A stretch of DNA of 64,000 nucleotides from Dryocola sp032051265 (lineage in GTDB: Bacteria > Pseudomonadota > Gammaproteobacteria > Enterobacterales > Enterobacteriaceae), in NCBI GenBank assembly GCA_032051265.1, contig DAMBYU010000011.1:27166-91165 (forward strand), written 5' to 3'. The position numbers and the translations under genes were made by a program. Positions 59,914 through 64,000 of the stretch are shown here, piece by piece. The notes beneath the pieces were generated by a model. The model was given only the letters and a program-made list of their open reading frames with translations, was not told the DNA's origin and made no database searches. The number at the start of each line of letters is the position of its first letter. The stretch's first letter is position 1.

Positions 59914-61245
59914 ATGGATTCACTGGCCTCGCTTTATAAAGATCATGTGGCAACCTTGCAGGAACGCACCCGCAACGTTCTGGCGCGTTTCAATCTTGAT
60001 GCACTGCTGATTCACTCCGGGGAGCTGTTTAACGTTTTCCTGGATGACCATCCTTATCCGTTCAAAGTTAATCCGCAGTTCAAGGCCTGGGTGCCGGTGA
60101 CGCAGGTCCCGAACTGCTGGCTGCTGGTGGACGGCGTTAACAAACCGAAGCTGTGGTTCTACCTGCCGGTGGATTACTGGCATAACGTTGAACCGCTGCC
60201 GGAATCCTTCTGGACCGAAGAAATTGAAGTTATTGCCCTGCCGAAAGCCGACGGCATTGGCAGCCAGTTGCCTGCCGCACGCGGTAACATTGGTTATATC
60301 GGCCCGGTGCCAGAGCGCGCTTTGCAGCTTGAGATGCAGGCGGTAAATATCAACCCGAAAGGGGTGATGGATTACCTGCACTACCATCGCGCTTATAAAA
60401 CGGATTATGAGCTGGCGTGTATGCGTCAGGCGCAGAAAACCGCCGTTGTTGGCCATCAGGCCGCCCATGAAGCGTTTCTGTCTGGCATGAGCGAGTTCGA
60501 TATTAATCAGGCTTATCTGACGGCAACCGGGCATCGCGATACCGACGTGCCATACAGCAACATTGTTGCGTTGAACGAGCACGCCGCCGTGCTGCACTAC
60601 ACAAAGCTTGATCACCTTGCTCCGACCGAAATGCGTAGTTTCCTGCTGGATGCCGGTGCCGAATACAACGGCTATGCGGCTGACCTGACGCGCACCTGGG
60701 CTGCCAACGGCGACAACGATTATGCCCAGCTGATTAAAGACGTTAACGCTGAGCAACTGGCGCTGATCGATACCATGAAAGCGGGCGTGCGTTACACTGA
60801 GTACCACGTTCAGTTTCATCAACGTATTGCTAAACTGCTGCGTCGTCATCAACTGGTTAACGACATCAGTGAAGAAGCGATGGTTGAAACGGGGATCACC
60901 GGGCCGTTTATGCCGCACGGTATCGGACATCCGCTGGGGCTACAGGTGCATGATGTCGCTGCTTTTATGCAGGATGATACCGGCACGCATCTTGCCGCAC
61001 CTTCGCAATATCCGTACCTGCGCTGCACGCGTGTGCTTGAACCGCGTATGGTGCTGACCATTGAGCCGGGCATCTACTTTATTGAATCCCTGCTTGCCCC
61101 ATGGCGCGAAGGGCAATACAGCAAGCACTTTGACTGGCAGCGCATTGAAGCGATGAAGCCGTTCGGTGGTATTCGCATCGAAGATAATGTCGTTATCCAC
61201 GAAAACAATGTCGAAAACATGACGCGCGATTTGAAACTGGCGTAA
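59914..61245 (+). CDS. pepQ: Xaa-Pro dipeptidase PepQ
   Basis: PepQ is a cytoplasmic dinuclear metallopeptidase of the pita-bread fold (M24) that splits dipeptides with C-terminal proline. The 443 residues equal E. coli. Metal ligands are visible in LLDAGAEYNGYAADLTRTW (two Asp), HGIGHPLGLQVHD (His), TIEPGIYF (Glu) and GIRIEDNVV (Glu). It diverges from fadBA and its TAA stop shares a base with the yigZ start. Confidence 0.97.
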   Translation: MDSLASLYKDHVATLQERTRNVLARFNLDALLIHSGELFNVFLDDHPYPFKVNPQFKAWVPVTQVPNCWLLVDGVNKPKLWFYLPVDYWHNVEPLPESFWTEEIEVIALPKADGIGSQLPAARGNIGYIGPVPERALQLEMQAVNINPKGVMDYLHYHRAYKTDYELACMRQAQKTAVVGHQAAHEAFLSGMSEFDINQAYLTATGHRDTDVPYSNIVALNEHAAVLHYTKLDHLAPTEMRSFLLDAGAEYNGYAADLTRTWAANGDNDYAQLIKDVNAEQLALIDTMKAGVRYTEYHVQFHQRIAKLLRRHQLVNDISEEAMVETGITGPFMPHGIGHPLGLQVHDVAAFMQDDTGTHLAAPSQYPYLRCTRVLEPRMVLTIEPGIYFIESLLAPWREGQYSKHFDWQRIEAMKPFGGIRIEDNVVIHENNVENMTRDLKLA

Positions 61246-61859
61246 TGGAAAGCTGGCCGATCCCCGCTGGATCTCTTTCCGTCAGTGAGGAAATCAAGAA
61301 AAGCCGCTTTATTACATTGGTAGCCCATACTGATGGAATAGCGGCGGCCAAAACATTTGTGGAGCAGGTGCGTGCGCAACACCCTGATGCCCGGCACCAC
61401 TGCTGGGCATGGGTAGCGGGTGCGCCGGATGATTCGCAGCAGCTTGGATTTTCTGACGACGGGGAACCCGCCGGGACCGCAGGCAAGCCAATGCTCGCGC
61501 AGCTTATGGGAAGCGGCATTGGCGAAATTACCGTGGTAGTGGTGCGCTACTACGGCGGAGTTAAGCTGGGCACGGGCGGTCTGGTTAAAGCTTATGGCGG
61601 CGGCGTCCAGCTTGCGCTAAACCAGCTGCCTACAGTGCTCAAATTGCCATTAACCGAATATACTTTGCAGTGTGATTATGCTCAGCTGGCCGGTATTGAA
61701 GCGCTACTTAAACAATATGATGGGCTAATCGTGCAAAGTGAATTTCAGGCATCGGTTTCTCTCAAGGTAGCCTTGCCACGGGCACAACTGGCTGAATTTG
61801 CACTTCGGCTGGCGGATTTTAGCCGTGGTTCATTGCATTTATTGCCGATTGAAGAATAA
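61245..61859 (+). CDS. yigZ: IMPACT-family protein YigZ
   Basis: YigZ is a small cytoplasmic protein of the UPF0029/IMPACT family, with an N-terminal UPF0029 domain (IKKSRFITLVAH, WAWVAGAPDDSQQLGFSDDGEPAGTAG split by the GEPxGT motif) and a C-terminal DUF1949 domain. Family members are linked to translation stress control, but the bacterial function is unclear. It has 204 residues as in E. coli and is coupled to pepQ through TAATG. Confidence 0.94.
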   Translation: MESWPIPAGSLSVSEEIKKSRFITLVAHTDGIAAAKTFVEQVRAQHPDARHHCWAWVAGAPDDSQQLGFSDDGEPAGTAGKPMLAQLMGSGIGEITVVVVRYYGGVKLGTGGLVKAYGGGVQLALNQLPTVLKLPLTEYTLQCDYAQLAGIEALLKQYDGLIVQSEFQASVSLKVALPRAQLAEFALRLADFSRGSLHLLPIEE

Positions 61860-61900
61860 TTCCCTCCTCGCAATTTTTGATATTTAAGGAAGCGGCTGAA

Positions 61901-63352
61901 ATGCATTTTCGTGCCATAACCCGAATCGTTGGTCTGCTGGTTATCCTGTTCTCCGGGACCATGATAATTCCCGGGCTGGTTGCCTTAATTTACCGCGATG
62001 GTGCTGGCCGCGCCTTTACACAGACCTTCTTTGTCGCGCTGGTGATTGGGTCATTGCTCTGGTGGCCAAACCGTCGTGAAAAAAACGAACTTAAGCCGCG
62101 CGAAGGCTTTTTGATAGTCGTACTGTTCTGGACGGTACTGGGAAGCGTGGGGGCATTACCGTTTATCTTCTCTGAACGTCCTAATTTAACTATCACGGAC
62201 GCTTTTTTTGAATCCTTCTCGGGTCTGACTACCACTGGCGCCACTACGCTTGTGGGACTGGATACGCTTCCCCATGCCATTTTGTTCTACCGGCAAATGC
62301 TGCAATGGTTCGGCGGGATGGGGATCATCGTCTTGGCCGTGGCTATTCTGCCTATTCTGGGCGTAGGGGGAATGCAGCTCTACCGGGCCGAAATGCCGGG
62401 ACCGCTGAAAGATAACAAAATGCGTCCGCGAATTGCGGACACCGCGAAAACGCTGTGGCTTATCTATGTGCTGCTAACCATTGCTTGCGCGGTGGCGCTG
62501 TGGTTTGCCGGCATGCCGGCGTTCGACGCGATAGGGCACAGCTTTGCGACCATCTCTATCGGTGGGTTCTCAACGCACGACGCCAGCGTGGGGTATTTCA
62601 ACAATCCCACAATTAACACCATCATGGCCGTTTTCCTGCTGATTTCAGGCTGTAACTACGGCCTGCATTTCTCTTTACTCAGCGGCCGTAATTTAAAGGT
62701 GTACTGGCGTGACCCGGAATTCCGGATGTTTATTGGCGTGCAGCTAACGCTGGTCATCGTCTGCACGCTGGTGCTGTGGATGCACAATACTTATCAGTCG
62801 GCGCTGCAAACGCTAAACCAGGCGTTCTTCCAGGTTGTGTCCATGGCGACAACGGCGGGGTTCACTACCGACAGCATCGCCCGATGGCCCCTGTTTTTAC
62901 CGGTATTATTGCTCTGTTCGGCGTTTATTGGCGGCTGCGCCGGTTCTACCGGCGGTGGCCTGAAAGTTATTCGTATCCTGCTGCTGTTTAAACAGGGGAA
63001 CCGGGAGCTTAAGCGCCTGGTACACCCGAATGCGGTGTACAGCATTAAACTGGGTAATCGCGCGCTGCCGGAACGTATTCTGGAAGCGGTATGGGGATTC
63101 TTCTCCGCCTATGCGCTGGTGTTTATTTTAAGCATGCTTGCGATTATTGCGACGGGGGTGGATGACTTCTCTGCTTTTGCTTCAGTGGCGGCTACGCTTA
63201 ATAACCTGGGGCCGGGGCTTGGGGTGGTAGCGGATAACTTTGCCAGCATGAACCCGGTGGCGAAGTGGATCCTTATCAGCAACATGCTTTTTGGTCGTCT
63301 TGAAGTGTTTACTTTATTAGTCCTTTTCACGCCAACCTTCTGGCGCGAGTAA
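61901..63352 (+). CDS. trkH: Trk system potassium uptake protein TrkH
   Basis: TrkH is the ion-conducting, inner-membrane subunit of the Trk potassium uptake system and works with cytoplasmic TrkA. The ATG at 61901 (MHFRAITRIVGLL) gives 483 residues as in E. coli; a longer frame starting at 61877 is not supported. The four pore loops are recognisable, with TTTGATTLVGLD, ATISIGGFSTHD, TTAGFTTDS and LNNLGPGLG as selectivity-filter stretches, and GGCAGSTGGGLK. hemG follows after 12 bp. Confidence 0.97.
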   Translation: MHFRAITRIVGLLVILFSGTMIIPGLVALIYRDGAGRAFTQTFFVALVIGSLLWWPNRREKNELKPREGFLIVVLFWTVLGSVGALPFIFSERPNLTITDAFFESFSGLTTTGATTLVGLDTLPHAILFYRQMLQWFGGMGIIVLAVAILPILGVGGMQLYRAEMPGPLKDNKMRPRIADTAKTLWLIYVLLTIACAVALWFAGMPAFDAIGHSFATISIGGFSTHDASVGYFNNPTINTIMAVFLLISGCNYGLHFSLLSGRNLKVYWRDPEFRMFIGVQLTLVIVCTLVLWMHNTYQSALQTLNQAFFQVVSMATTAGFTTDSIARWPLFLPVLLLCSAFIGGCAGSTGGGLKVIRILLLFKQGNRELKRLVHPNAVYSIKLGNRALPERILEAVWGFFSAYALVFILSMLAIIATGVDDFSAFASVAATLNNLGPGLGVVADNFASMNPVAKWILISNMLFGRLEVFTLLVLFTPTFWRE

Positions 63353-63364
63353 CCGGAGCCTGTA

Positions 63365-63898
63365 GTGAAGACTTTGATTCTGTTTTCGACCCGTGATGGT
63401 CAGACCCGTGAAATAGCTTCTTATATAGCATCCGAGTTAAAAGAGCTGGGCGTAGAAAGCGATGTGGTTAACCTGCATCGTAACGGCGATATCGGATGGG
63501 ACAATTACGACCGCGTGGTGATTGGCGCCTCAATACGTTATGGCCACTTTCACGCGTCGGTTGATGCGTTTGTGAAAAAGCATCAGCAGGCATTGAGCGG
63601 CATTCCGAGCGCATTCTTTTCGGTAAACCTGGTCGCCCGCAAAGCGGAAAAGCGTTCGCCGCAAACAAACTCTTATACACGCAAGTTCCTGCTGAACTCG
63701 CCATGGAAGCCAGATCGCTGCGCGGTCTTCGCCGGGGCGCTGCGCTATCCGCGTTATGGCTGGCTGGATCGCGCAATGATTCGTTTAATTATGAAAATGA
63801 CCGGCGGCGAAACCGACACCAGTAAAGAAGTGGTCTATACCGACTGGCAGCAAGTAGCGCGTTTCGCCCATGAAATAGCACAGTTATCCGCCAGATAG
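63365..63898 (+). CDS. hemG: Menaquinone-dependent protoporphyrinogen oxidase HemG
   Basis: HemG is a flavodoxin-fold, FMN-binding enzyme that oxidises protoporphyrinogen IX to protoporphyrin IX and hands electrons to quinones. The GTG at 63365 gives 177 residues starting MKTLILFSTRDGQTREIASYIA, the FMN phosphate loop. VVIGASIRYGHFH and YARKFL-like blocks match, as does GGETDTSKEVVYTDW near the end. It is downstream of trkH and upstream of an rRNA operon, as in E. coli. Confidence 0.96.
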   Translation: MKTLILFSTRDGQTREIASYIASELKELGVESDVVNLHRNGDIGWDNYDRVVIGASIRYGHFHASVDAFVKKHQQALSGIPSAFFSVNLVARKAEKRSPQTNSYTRKFLLNSPWKPDRCAVFAGALRYPRYGWLDRAMIRLIMKMTGGETDTSKEVVYTDWQQVARFAHEIAQLSAR

Positions 63899-63959
63899 TC
63901 TTCAAAATAGGCGGTTTGTTGAAAAATTCTGCGGTCGGTAATTTTTTTGCAATAAACGC

Positions 63960-63995
63960 TTGTCAGCTTCCGAAAAATCCCTATACTGCGCCTCC
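63960..63995 (+). promoter_or_regulatory. P1 promoter of an rRNA operon (window edge)
   Basis: TTGTCA (63960-63965) and TATACT (63982-63987), 16 bp apart, are followed by the GCGCCTCC discriminator typical of rrn P1 promoters under stringent control. An A/T-rich UP-like stretch precedes -35. The position after hemG is that of rrnA in E. coli. The 16S gene itself lies outside the window. Confidence 0.88.
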
Positions 63996-64000
63996 ACTGA

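Noticed and set aside
59920..60930. 336-codon open frame antisense to pepQ
   Set aside because: pepQ on the other strand has full-length family identity; the antisense product shows no motif and no ribosome site.

Overview
The window is a chromosomal segment of a Gram-negative enteric bacterium of the order Enterobacterales, most likely family Enterobacteriaceae. Most genes match, in order, strand and length, the well-known Escherichia/Salmonella block wecB–wec–tRNA–hem–cyaA–dapF–xerC–uvrD–corA–recQ–pldB–metR/metE–udp–ubi–tat–rfaH–ubiD–fre–fadBA–pepQ–trkH–hemG–rrn. It is not Escherichia or Salmonella. The genes rffG, rffH, yifK, aslB, aslA, yigF and yigG, which I expect from the E. coli order, are missing from their places. 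A hemB gene sits between tatD and rfaH, and a catabolic island sits between fre and fadA. I cannot name the genus from sequence alone.

Layout. Positions 1-7893 hold the end of the enterobacterial common antigen (ECA) operon (wecB', wecC, wecD, wecE, wzxE, wecF, wzyE, wecG), closed by a terminator. Positions 8052-8580 hold a four-tRNA operon (Arg-CCG, His, Leu-CAG, Pro-TGG) with its own promoter and terminator. Positions 8735-9185 hold the small RNA GlmZ, with a sigma54 promoter, three GlrR-type sites and an IHF-like site. Positions 9230-13306 (minus) hold hemCDXY, divergent from cyaA, which has a UUG start and a CRP site over its promoter. Then come cyaY, lptM, dapF-yigA-xerC-yigB, uvrD (LexA box), corA (long leader with a possible leader peptide), rarD, yigI, pldA, recQ, rhtC, rhtB, pldB-yigL, yigM, metR/metE (MetR and MetJ sites), ysgA, udp (CRP sites), rmuC, ubiE-ubiJ-ubiB, tatABC, tatD, hemB, rfaH, ubiD and fre.

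The accessory region is 48594-56302. A minus-strand operon of four tightly spaced genes encodes an FAD-dependent oxidoreductase, an ion-transporter-type permease, a hydantoinase/oxoprolinase-like ATPase with a non-standard C-terminal part, and a small protein with a HEFFH zinc-peptidase-like motif. It is divergent from a ROK sugar kinase and a LacI-type regulator. The control region between them holds three copies of TTTA-N-TAAACA. I read this as an uncharacterised uptake and degradation system; its substrate is unknown.

After the island come fadBA (FadR operator), pepQ-yigZ, trkH-hemG, and the P1 promoter of an rRNA operon at the right edge. Apart from the island, most genes are housekeeping: envelope glycan synthesis, heme and ubiquinone synthesis, Tat export, methionine synthesis, DNA repair and fatty-acid oxidation.
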